A DNA stretch of 64,000 nucleotides from Actinomucor elegans (Eukaryota; Mucoromycota; Mucoromycetes; Mucorales; Mucoraceae). The notes beneath the pieces were generated by a model, which was not told the DNA's origin, did not search any database, and saw nothing but the letters and a program-made list of their open reading frames with translations. The stretch covers positions 2,356,001-2,420,000 of the forward strand of contig JAMSLZ010000006.1 in NCBI GenBank assembly GCA_026027325.1, written 5' to 3'. The translations under genes and the position numbers were made by a program. Shown piece by piece: positions 45,607 through 55,400 of this stretch (the first letter of the stretch is position 1; each line of letters opens with the position of its first letter).

Positions 45607-47367
45607 CTACTCTTCTTTGAACTTCATTACCCACGAACAGCCATTAAGGTCGAGCTGAAGTTCTTTAATATCTCGACAGTTTATATATATAGATAGTTCG
45701 CCCTGATGAAACAAGGACTTTCCAAATGTAATATCTGACGATTCAGAAACAATACCAGCAGGATGACCAATGAAGTAATAAAAAGACTTTGCCGGAGTTA
45801 TTACTTTGAGATTGATATTGTATCCCGACACGACACCGCGTGCATAGTATGCTTCCCATGTCAGAGTATCGAAAGAAGTACTTGGCATCTCGATAATATA
45901 ATTGTGACAGTTTCTGTAATCATTACCATAGGGTTCCTCCTGAAAGTAGCTTCGTATACAGAGATTTGATAAGGACGGAAGTAGGGTAGAAAGCTCCGGG
46001 TACTCCTCCATTAAAATATTGCAGCGGTAAATTTCCACATGCTTTATCGATGTATTAACCTGTGATCCCAGGTTATTGAGATAAGGCAAACTGAATAATT
46101 CGAGTCTAACTAGAGAAGTGCAGTACTGTAAGATCTGGTCCAAGCGAAACTTAAAATGGTCTGAATTAGCGCTAAACTTCAATGTTTTGAGTAAGTATCC
46201 GATCGTACGCAACAACCGCGTATATGCCAACTCGTCTTCATCTTGATCCTGTCGAAAGGAAACTGTTACTTGAGGATTCCGTTTGTTTGATCGATTTTCA
46301 AGAGTTGGATGAACAATATACACGTAAGAGTTATCTGAATCATTATTACTTGCCCAAAGGTATTCTATATGAAGATTTATATTGTTCAGTTCCATGGTGT
46401 TAAAATACTCGGTCAAAGCTTCAGGTATGCCCGTTATATAAAGAGGGCATACCTTGGGGATTTCTCTGACTGTATGCAAATAAGCCAGAAACTTGACCCA
46501 GGTTCTGTTGGAGATACCGATTGGCCTAATAGTAGGATCTTCCGCATCCACATCCATAGTGAATTTGTTGAGATTTGGAAAAGCGTTTATGATGTATTCC
46601 AGTAATTCCTCTGTTAGAGGGACAATATCGAATTCAAGCTCCTTAACATGAGAACAGGGCATAATAGAGTTTCTATCTTCAATGGTGCTTAGTATTCTAT
46701 AGCCTTCCAAATGCAATACTTCTAAAGCAGGGCAACTTTCCATGTATTCACCAATTTTGTAAAGGGTCTCCATACTTTCTGCTTTGAGCGTCAAAGAGCG
46801 CATGTTTTGGAATTCATTCAAACATTGCATTAGAGAATTTACTGTTACACTTGAGTGTGTCACATAGGTTTCATCAAGAATCACATCTTCCAAATTCTTT
46901 CGAAGGCAATAGACGGTGTCATAATACTGTGTATTGGAATTTTCTGAATCACCTACAAAGGCTGGTATATCTTTAAGTCGACTACAAGAGCCTTCTTTCC
47001 AAGCTTTCCGTATTTCTTCAAACACCGGTCCTTTAGTTTCGTCATATGAATGCAGTCTTTCAATGTTTGGACATTGTACTAAAAGCAGCCGCAGCAATCC
47101 TATATATGGTACTACACTGTCATCCCAGCAATTGATCCATAAATCTAGCACATAACGTCCAGGGTCTGCAGCAGAGGAACATAGTGCTGCTAATAATTTC
47201 ACAAGTTGATCAGGCTGATGAATATAAATTGATTTGTATTGATGTCTTTGGGCTTCATCACTCCAGCCTTTACAGACAAGTTGGCATTGTCGAAGAGTAT
47301 CACCAGGCTTTAGTTGACTAAATATTAGGTTCTGGATTTCAGATGGGAGAGTGTTCCATGAACCCAT
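45607..47367 (-). CDS. F-box/leucine-rich protein
   Basis: Single exon, 586 residues. An F-box at residues about 6-48 (LPSEIQNLIFSQLKPGDTLR, then LVCKGWSDEAQRHQYKSI) is followed by a long leucine-rich region to the C-terminus with irregular LRR-like units (MRSLTLKAESMETLYKIGEY, ALEVLHLEGYRIL, SLSNLCIRSYF). Such proteins are usually SCF ubiquitin ligase adaptors: the F-box binds Skp1 and the repeats bind the target. Mucoralean fungi carry large, variable families of these (established). Two decayed relatives follow at 48381-48842 and 49551-50954 on the same strand, so this is the surviving member of a local duplication. The target is unknown. Confidence 0.82.
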   Translation of the reverse strand: MGSWNTLPSEIQNLIFSQLKPGDTLRQCQLVCKGWSDEAQRHQYKSIYIHQPDQLVKLLAALCSSAADPGRYVLDLWINCWDDSVVPYIGLLRLLLVQCPNIERLHSYDETKGPVFEEIRKAWKEGSCSRLKDIPAFVGDSENSNTQYYDTVYCLRKNLEDVILDETYVTHSSVTVNSLMQCLNEFQNMRSLTLKAESMETLYKIGEYMESCPALEVLHLEGYRILSTIEDRNSIMPCSHVKELEFDIVPLTEELLEYIINAFPNLNKFTMDVDAEDPTIRPIGISNRTWVKFLAYLHTVREIPKVCPLYITGIPEALTEYFNTMELNNINLHIEYLWASNNDSDNSYVYIVHPTLENRSNKRNPQVTVSFRQDQDEDELAYTRLLRTIGYLLKTLKFSANSDHFKFRLDQILQYCTSLVRLELFSLPYLNNLGSQVNTSIKHVEIYRCNILMEEYPELSTLLPSLSNLCIRSYFQEEPYGNDYRNCHNYIIEMPSTSFDTLTWEAYYARGVVSGYNINLKVITPAKSFYYFIGHPAGIVSESSDITFGKSLFHQGELSIYINCRDIKELQLDLNGCSWVMKFKEE

Positions 47368-48380
47368 TGTAGATAAAAATTATAGTAGGTTTACTTTGTA
47401 AGCTGAAATGCTATATGCTTGTGTTCCAATACTTTATTCAGTGAACAAGGTCAGCTATGCATTGCATTTCCAAAGAAGCATTAATGAATAGTACTGTATA
47501 TATATATCTGTAATAGTAAACTAACCGATACTTGATATTTAGACCGTTAAGAAAAGATTTATAACAAAGCAAAAGAGAAATAAAAGTGAAAAATACAGAT
47601 AATAATAGATATGGAGTTATAGTGAATGGTACACAGACATCATCGGTGTATCAAGAAGAAGTACAGTAATGTGTAGTATATAACTACCGTTTTGGAAACT
47701 TTTCCTGTTGAAACATGTTCTTCATTTTTAATGAAAAACTGCTGAGATTATTGAGGATACACTGTGTTATGAAACTTTATGTATAATTCAATGGCACAAT
47801 GAGTGCTCTAAAGATCATTTGCGCTATGTATTTCTATCTGTAGAGCTACTTTTAACAAACTTCTAATTTTTTGCCTTTTTATAAGTGCAACCATAGCCTG
47901 AGTATCATTTAGTATTATTTAATGTCCCCAAAAAGCCAAAAAGACTTGTACTCTTCTCACTGATAAATTTGTATGGTGTATTAGCTATGTTTCAAAAAAA
48001 AAAATACTTCCATAGATTGATATCTAGAGGTTGAGCATCTTAATAGGATTGCGATGCAATTTTTACAAACATCATATTTTTGATCATTTTTAGATCCTTT
48101 GACTAAATCTGGTTTCGTGTCGTATTTAATGGTTACTGTACTATTAATAATTTATCTGCGTTCAGAACAAGCTGCTGCAATCTATTAAATTCATATTCTA
48201 GTAGAATGGAATGAAACATCATTCACAAAGAGTTATATTTTGTTCATTTCAAAGAGACAAGCACAATAGGCTTATTATGTCTATTGAGAACTCCATGATG
48301 GAACTACTATTGTTCTATAAAGTTAATTAGCCACAAGCCAAACTCAAATTCAAGCCCAAGTCATTTAACCTTTCAGTATT
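47368..48380. other. 1-kb gap between the F-box gene and its first decayed copy
   Basis: Promoter of the F-box gene plus AT-rich DNA. No repeat copy or other gene supported. Confidence 0.5.
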
Positions 48381-48842
48381 TTATATATACGGATAACATT
48401 TCCCGTTATCCAAAGAATTTCCAAATATAACATCTGAGGATTCAATTATGAGACATTAAAAGGCTCTTCTGTAATTTCTATTTTAATATGGATATCATAT
48501 TCGGGCATGATCTTAGGTCAAATATGAGGTGTATAGTACGATTTTCATGTCAGAATGTCAAATGAAGTGTTCGGAATCTCGATAATATAATTGCTATTGT
48601 TCTTTCTATCATCACCATAGGGATTTTTTTTCGTAGAAGAAGCTTTGTATACAGAAATTTGATAAGGATGGAAGCTGAAGATAAAGCTCTCCGGAGTATG
48701 TATCTTTTAGGACATAATAATCTTCAATCTGTAAAAGTTTTATTGAAATATTAATTTGTGATCCTAGATTGTTCTTGGTAAGAGTCAAACGAAATAGCTT
48801 GAGTTTAACTAGAGAGGCGCAGTACTGATGAATCCTGGGCAA
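48381..48842 (-). pseudogene. decayed 3' fragment of the F-box/LRR family
   Basis: The minus strand matches the C-terminal part of the 45607-47367 protein: QYCASLVKLKLFRL against QYCTSLVRLELFSL, NNLGSQINISIKLLQIEDYY against its NLGSQVNTSIKHVEI block, and NYIIEIPNTSFDILT against NYIIEMPSTSFDTLT. A frameshift occurs in an A8 run (about 48625-48632) and a TGA replaces the Trp codon after DILT. It lacks the N-terminal two thirds. Confidence 0.8.
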
Positions 48843-48961
48843 ATATCACATCTACTATGTATAAGCATAGCATGTTTAGAATAAGGTAATATACCTGTTA
48901 AATCCTTCATATTCACTTTAATCCAACGAATATACAATATATTAAATATCGGCAATAAATT

Positions 48962-49040
48962 ACATGCCTTTCATATAAATTATTACATCTAATGATTATA
49001 GATCTCTCGGTTCATTTAGGCTTAATATGCAATTAGACTG
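48962..49040 (+). repeat. 173-bp repeat family, copy R18
   Basis: Forward copy: ACATGCCTTTCATATAAATT, TTATAGATCTCTCGGTTCAT, GCTTAATATGCAATTAGAC. Confidence 0.7.
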
Positions 49041-49185
49041 CTTGATAAATTTTAGGATGGCTTTTTGCATTTACTAACAGTAGTACTTAATTATAGTGCA
49101 ATAATCATACAATATAATAATGATTAGCATCGGGTTTTATTCGTCGTTTTCAGGTATACTAATAACCAATCCAATGGTCAATACA

Positions 49186-49272
49186 TCCTTTCGGTTTCGA
49201 ACCAAAGATGCATCTGATTAGTATTCCATGTCTAGAATGACATGCTGTGTCTATATAAGCCTTTATTCGATT
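49186..49272 (+). repeat. 173-bp repeat family, copy R19 (well kept)
   Basis: Forward copy: GGTTTCGAACCAAAGATG, CATCTGATTAGTATTCCATG, TCTAGAATGACATGCTGTGT, CCTTTATTCGATTGCAATAC. Confidence 0.8.
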
Positions 49273-49369
49273 GCAATACGGGAAACACCTCATAATGTTT
49301 TTTTTTATTACCTGTAATTAATTATATACTTCGTATACGCTTTTGCCCTCCATCTCTAAACCTCGAAAT

Positions 49370-49440
49370 CAATCTCTATCAAAAATTAGATTCGCTATAG
49401 TCGATGCTCAGAATGAACTGTAGTATCCATTTAATATTTA
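49370..49440 (+). repeat. 173-bp repeat family, copy R20
   Basis: Forward copy: CAATCTCTATCAAAAATTAG, GATGCTCAGAATGAACTGTA, GTATCCATTTAATATTTAT. Confidence 0.7.
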
Positions 49441-49550
49441 TCATGGTAGAGACGTAGTAAAAGAATTACGGAAAGGATATTAACTTTTATTTATTCCAAA
49501 GTAATATATGATTTATTTATCACAATTGCTATTTCACGTTATATCTACTG

Positions 49551-50954
49551 CTACTGCTCTGATGGTTTGATTAACCAGGAACGACTGCCGAATTTAAACT
49601 GGAGCTCTTTAATTTTTTGACAGCCAATGTACACAGATAGCTCTTTCGGGTTATTCAAGGAGTTTACGAATGTAATATCTGACGATTCAGAAAGAGTATC
49701 AACAGAATGAGCAATTAAATAATGAAAAGACTTTGTCAGAGTCGTGATTTTAAGGTTGATATTACGTAACTGGAGAGTTCTACCAAAATCAAACTTTGAT
49801 TCCCATACCAGACTATCAAAAGAAGTGTTCAGCATCTCGATAATACAATTATAGTTGTTTTTTCCATCATTTCCTTTGGGCTTGTGCAGGAAAGGGTCTC
49901 GTATACAGACCTTAGATAGGGATGGAAGCCGAAGAGAGAGTTCTGGGTATGTATCCTTTGCAATGTCACAATGTTGAATCTCTAAGCATTTTATCGAAGC
50001 GTTAGTTTGTGATCCCAAACAGTTCTTGGTAACCAATAAGGAAGATAAGTTGAGATTAGCCAGAGAGCTACAGCACTGGAAAATATAACCCAAAAAAAAG
50101 ATATTGTTATTGTCGAAACTAGCGAAACTAGCGTAAAGTTGAAATGATTCGAGTAAGGTTCCGATTCCGCGCAACAACTGTAAATACTGTAGATCTTCTC
50201 CCTCTCTCACCCGTTGAAAGGAAATTTTCACCTGAGGACTTGATGTGCTTGATCGGTTTCCATGAGTTGGATAATTAAAGCTAACATAGGAATTATTGAT
50301 ATTATTAGGCCCCCAGTATTCGACAATAAGGTCAATATTGTTCAATCTCATGCAGTTGTTGAGGTACTCATTCAAAGTTCCAGGTATGTCTAATATATCA
50401 AGAGAGCATATGCGTGGGCCTTTTTTGACTGTATGCAGATAAGCCAAGAACTTAGTCCAAGTACTGTTTGGGATATTGATTGTATTATCAGTAGGAAAGA
50501 TTACTTCTTGCATATGGAACCTGTCGAGGTTTGGAAAAGCTTGTATAATGTATTTCAACATACTCTCTGTTGGTGGATAAATATTGACGTCAAGTTCTTT
50601 AATGTTAGGACAAGGCCAGATTGAGTGAAAATCTTCGTTTGTAGCGGATATTTGTTTTCCTTCCAAAACCAAATTTTCCAAAGTGGGGCAGCTCTTTGTA
50701 TATTCGCCAATTCTGTAAATAGTTTTCATACTTTTTACTTCGAGTGTCAAAGAGCGTAAGTTTCGGAATTCATTCAAATGTTATAACAGGAAAGTTGTTG
50801 TTATATTCGAGTTTGTCACTCGATTTTCGTTTAATACCAAATCTTCCAAGGTATCCCGAAGGCCGAACAGGACAGCATAATCATTTTGTTCGCTGTCTAG
50901 CTGCCCAGACATAAGATTATTCATTTCAGAAGTGAACTCTTCCCAAGAAAACAT
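49551..50954 (-). pseudogene. truncated F-box/LRR paralogue lacking the F-box
   Basis: Reads MFSWEEFTSEMNNLM at 50954, runs to a TAA at 50783-50781 inside FLL-HLNEFRNLRSL, then stays open for about 408 codons to 49551. It aligns with the intact gene throughout (for example SFDSLVWESKF against SFDTLTWEAYY; DTLSESSDITFVNSL against GIVSESSDITFGKSL). At the TAA the intact gene has CAA (Gln), a C-to-T change. The region equal to the F-box and first 150 residues is missing. It could still give a short LRR protein from the ATG at about 50777 (frame context LNEFR), but with no F-box it is most simply a pseudogene. Confidence 0.75.
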
Positions 50955-51811
50955 TCTGAGTACTAATAAATTTGTTCTGATTGTTTCAGAGTAAAGTTTT
51001 ATAAGTTCCTAGTCTGATATTATTTTAATAGAATAAACTATTATATTTCCAATAGTGTCAGTGGATAACGTTCTATGTGTATTTGTCAAAGTAAACTAAC
51101 CGATATATGGATTGTTTTCAAAGCAGTTATATGTAGTAAAGAAGTAACAAGTAATGAAAAAGAAAGAAAAGATAAATACAACTAATAGACACCTTCTTTT
51201 TATATAATACGTTGTAGAATCAATCTAACGATAAACAAGTTACCTGACCGTTCTCACTATAAACAAAAAGGTATCGATATTCTGATATTAAACCACTAAA
51301 TAACACATGTTTTGTTATAGTACACCAAATAGTGTGAAGCTTATTCGATATTTACTTTGATGTGGGAAACTGCTTTGATGCAGTTAATTTTGGCGTCCTA
51401 GAAATTTATAACTATAGTTCGAGTATTTAATATCAAAAGAAATTTACTGAAACTATAATCACGCTTGTAAAGATTCAATCAATTTATATTTATCGCCAAA
51501 CATGCTTCGGTAATGCTTTATTGCCTCAAATAAATGTTAAGAAACTGTGAAGGCTAAAACGGTGTGCCTGAAAGAATATCTTTATGATCCTTTCCTATTT
51601 GGCACCCTTCTAGATGTCTCAACCAAATACATTTTAATGTTCGCATCGTTGGGCTAGTATAAGCTTATAATAAGCCATTATATGAACTCGAACTATTATT
51701 TGAGCATAACATTAGGATAATATCATATTTTATTGATTGTAAGTGAATTACTTACAATTCATGTAATCTATGCTTACTGATAAATAGTTTTTTCTGACTA
51801 ACTCTGGGAAA

Positions 51812-51866
51812 ATTCCTCATCTGATGGGTATATCTTGTTCAAAATGATATATTACATCTATATAAA
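51812..51866 (+). repeat. 173-bp repeat family, copy R21
   Basis: Forward copy: TCCTCATCTGATGGGTATAT, TTGTTCAAAATGATAT, ATTACATCTATATAAAC. The R22 anchor follows 167 bp later. Confidence 0.6.
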
Positions 51867-51960
51867 CTATTATTTGGCTGAATATATGTATAATCGATGC
51901 ATCCTGCTTTTCAAAAATTATCTAGTATTTCGTATAGACTGGATCTAATAATTAGATTTC

Positions 51961-52020
51961 TAAACTGATTTCGACTTAATAGTGCATCTGATAAGTAATC
52001 TACACTTGAAATAAATTAAT
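51961..52020 (+). repeat. 173-bp repeat family, copy R22
   Basis: Forward copy: CTGATTTCGACTTAATAGTG, CATCTGATAAGTAATCTACA, CTTGAAAT. Confidence 0.65.
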
Positions 52021-52221
52021 ACATATATATTGGCATATCCTTGCTAATACGCTCTTTATTCAATTATATTATAAATTATGTTCCAACGATGCTTTTTTAA
52101 TGCTCAATAAAAGATATACAAGCGTAAGAAACTGGAGTCTGAGGGTATTACCCATCTCCCCCCCCCCTTTTTTTTTGTGAAATAGAACCATTTTTTGTGC
52201 ATCTCCAATATTTTTGCTTAT

Positions 52222-52296
52222 CTTAAACGATTCTAGTTTAATGTCACATCTAATAGCTAGCATTTGTTCAGAATGTGACTTTTCCTTTGCTGCATG
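52222..52296 (+). repeat. 173-bp repeat family, copy R23 (well kept)
   Basis: Forward copy: ACGATTCTAGTTTAATGTCA, CATCTAATAGCTAGCATTTG, TTCAGAATGTGACTT, TTGCTGCATGAT. Confidence 0.75.
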
Positions 52297-52304
52297 ATAT
52301 CATT

Positions 52305-52365
52305 TTAGTATTACATGCTCATAATGAGCCACTGCATCCGATAAAGATGACATATTTATTATAAT
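52305..52365 (+). repeat. 173-bp repeat family, copy R24 (partial)
   Basis: Forward half copy: TAGTATTACATGCTCATAAT, GAGCCACTGCATCCG, ATATTTATTATAATA. It follows R23 by only about 52 bp, so the unit here is broken. Confidence 0.65.
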
Positions 52366-52410
52366 ATAGTAAATGGTTCAATATGACATGCATGCAGACA
52401 CAATTTATTA

Positions 52411-55400
52411 TCAGTTATTCATAATTCGAAGTGTGCCATTTTCCTCTTGTTTTCCAAGTCCTGTACAGTCATTAGAAATATGATCCATCGCCTGCATTTT
52501 GTTGAACGAGTATGTTTTTCGACAATCTTGACAATACCAATATGTTTTTATATTCGAAGGTATACTATCAGCAGTAAGAGGAATAGAAGAAGCAGATGAG
52601 GGAACGTCGATACTATTGTAATACAGATTGGATGTAATCTGCAAACCAGATCGAATAACTGTTGTTGAAAATTGAAGTATTAAGAAATTGATCGATATAT
52701 CTGAAGCAATATAACTATTACCATCTTCTGGTTTCCATTCTCTTGGGTAGTTTTGATCTTGATCACTTTTGCCACTTTCGATATATTTAGGATACTATGG
52801 TGCTATGTTAGCTAACCATTATCAAAGATAGATATATTCGAACTTGCCATTTTCAATAGCTCTGAAGCTTTAGCAGCCCTTAATTCTGCAGATATAGACG
52901 TTTCCATAAAATCTGCTAGTTTGCCTAAAAAAACATGATTAGTGATCTGCAGCATATCTGATAAAGAAAGCCATAGCGCTTACGATTGAGAGATTGCATT
53001 TGTGTCCTATAATGCGCCTCGGCTTCTGGAGTCCACATATCTATTGATTCTTTCTCTGTTGATTGTTGACGTTGCTCGTCCAAGATTTGCTTGATTGTTA
53101 AAGGTAATTGATCCATTGTCGCAGGACTTACAGTGAATTCTTCCAGCGGTTTGTCTACAGGCTGCTAAAAGCTTTAGTAATGTTTTCTATTTCATGTAAC
53201 TATGTATTATACCTTTCTTAAACCACGTCCTATGCGAAGATTTAATAGTCTTGACCATTCTGTACGCAATTTGTACGTCAAATATATGATAAACTCGGCA
53301 ACCTGAGTCGTCCTGAACTGAATCATGAAATATGAGTCCACTACAATGACACTACAATCCAAGTTGATATCGACTATAACGAATGTATTAATGATTCAAA
53401 TTGGTTACATTTAGTGAGTATATCTTACTAGTTTTTCCAAACAAGAGTAAGGCATGGATGCCTTCATACATAGCAAGAGTAAGTGATTAGATATAAGTTA
53501 GGAAATGAAACAAAAGATGATTAATACCTGGCACTCTGGTAATATTGAGAAGGAAAGGCTTATTGGTTTCTAGTAATTGCAAGTAACATAATAGTTGGTT
53601 GTATAACGCCTCTTCGACTGTTTGATCATCTACATAGTTTCAATCAATAGTAAAATAAGATTAGTAACTGGCTATTTCAAATGAGAGTCAGTTACTATGT
53701 ACCTTTTCTGACATTTTCCTCATGTCCTTGGACCCACTCTGGATGCGACGCAATAACACTACTAGGGTGAATGGATAGAAAGCTCTTTGCTATATTTCGA
53801 TAAAAGAGTTTTGATGAGTCAACAGTATAAAGTATAATTCAAAAAAAAAACGATGTACCTTTTATATGGAAAACTATCTCATTGCTCTTTCTGTGTGGAT
53901 TATGCTCATCACCAATGGCTAACTGAGGGTATAGTGACGAGCACAATACTAACTTGACTATTTGTATCTCTCTTTCCGTTAGTGTATAGGCTCTAGATCG
54001 CAGTTGCTTGACATTGTTCATGATTGAGAACTCTAGATCGCGAATATCTCTCTTTTCATATCCCTCATCTTCATCTATAAAAGCCACGAGTCAATTAGAT
54101 TCGCTCTTACTTTCATTATTGAAACTTACGGTCAGAACCACCATCGTTTCTTGTGCTATCCATTTCTAGTACTCTTCGTCTTTTATTGGCATTCTCACCG
54201 TACCTTTCTCTTCTCAGTTTCTCACGGTCGCCGTATTTTGATTTCCTAGCAGCCTACATCGAATGCCAACATTAGTACACATACTATTATTCCACTACCA
54301 GATAACCCTTACTCTTTCTTCATCGCTGTCATAAACTTCAACATCATAAGATCTTAGAGACTCTAATAATCCAGGCTGAAAATCATTCAGTATTTTCTCG
54401 AATTGCCTTTTCATTTTAGCAATCTACAGTATGGGTCCCAATGGTTAGTAAAGATCAACTCTGTTACGCTTCTACTAACCTCATATAATCTGTGTTCCTC
54501 AACCAAGTGTTGTTTGCACCATTTACGCGAAGAAATCTAACATTCTTTTTCAATTAAATATGATCATCTACTAAGTCCTTTTAAATATACCTTGCTACTC
54601 TTGATGTGGACCCATTTTTGCCATAGATTCAAGAGAGTAAAAGGATCACCATCCTTTGAGTCGAGCTCGCTACGGTTCTGCAAACCAGAACGGGTTAGAA
54701 TAAGCAAATGATCGGGATACAAACGATTTTTACCTTTATATATTCGCGATTGACATTCTGGGTAACTCGGGTAAAGGGCGATTGTAAGCTCATGCCAGCA
54801 GCAATAATTAAAATAGGATCAATTACATTGAAAACCTATTGGGAAACAGCTCAGTATAAAAAATAATCCTACATTATTGCAAGGTTTCTGATACATTACC
54901 ACGCCTAGAACAAGCATTTTGCCTATTGTTGCCTCTACAGGAAGATTAGCCAACACCGAACCTAATCCAAGCAAATTCTCGCTGGAATCAATCGCACCTA
55001 AATTGTAGAGAAAATCCATAGATGAATTGATAAAATCCATCGAAGGCGCCTAAGATAAGAACGTAGGTGTAAGTGTATGTGTACTTCTGCGTCAGCAAAT
55101 ATTCTTTTTACCTCAATATAATCAAAAGATCGAGGATTTCCCAGATCCATAGACTTTATTTGGAGCATTAGAGGATCCAGTGTTTCTCGTTGTATTTCTG
55201 GAATAGCAAAGTCATGAAAGTGATTGAACTCATTCTCAGAATAAAATCGAAAGCATTCTCCTGGACCTGTTCTTCCGGCACGACCTGTTCTTTGCTTGGC
55301 GCTAGCTTTTGAAACCCAAAACTCTGATAAGCGGCTCAGCTTGGAATTGGGATCATGATTCATTTCTTTCACCTTGCCTAGAATGATCGTAAGCAAACTG

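Larger units (their letters stand above)
48843..49550. other. gap with three in-register repeat copies
   Basis: Holds repeat copies R18-R20 spaced about 176-181 bp; no gene seen. Confidence 0.6.
50955..52410. other. 1.45-kb gap with four repeat copies
   Basis: Holds repeat copies R21-R24, all forward, and a C10/T-run junction at 52158-52176. The right end is the 3' flank of the helicase gene. No gene seen. Confidence 0.6.

Noticed and set aside
48962..49440. CRISPR-like array (regularly spaced copies)
   Set aside because: Spacing is about 175 bp, copies are diverged and the host is a eukaryote; this is satellite-like.
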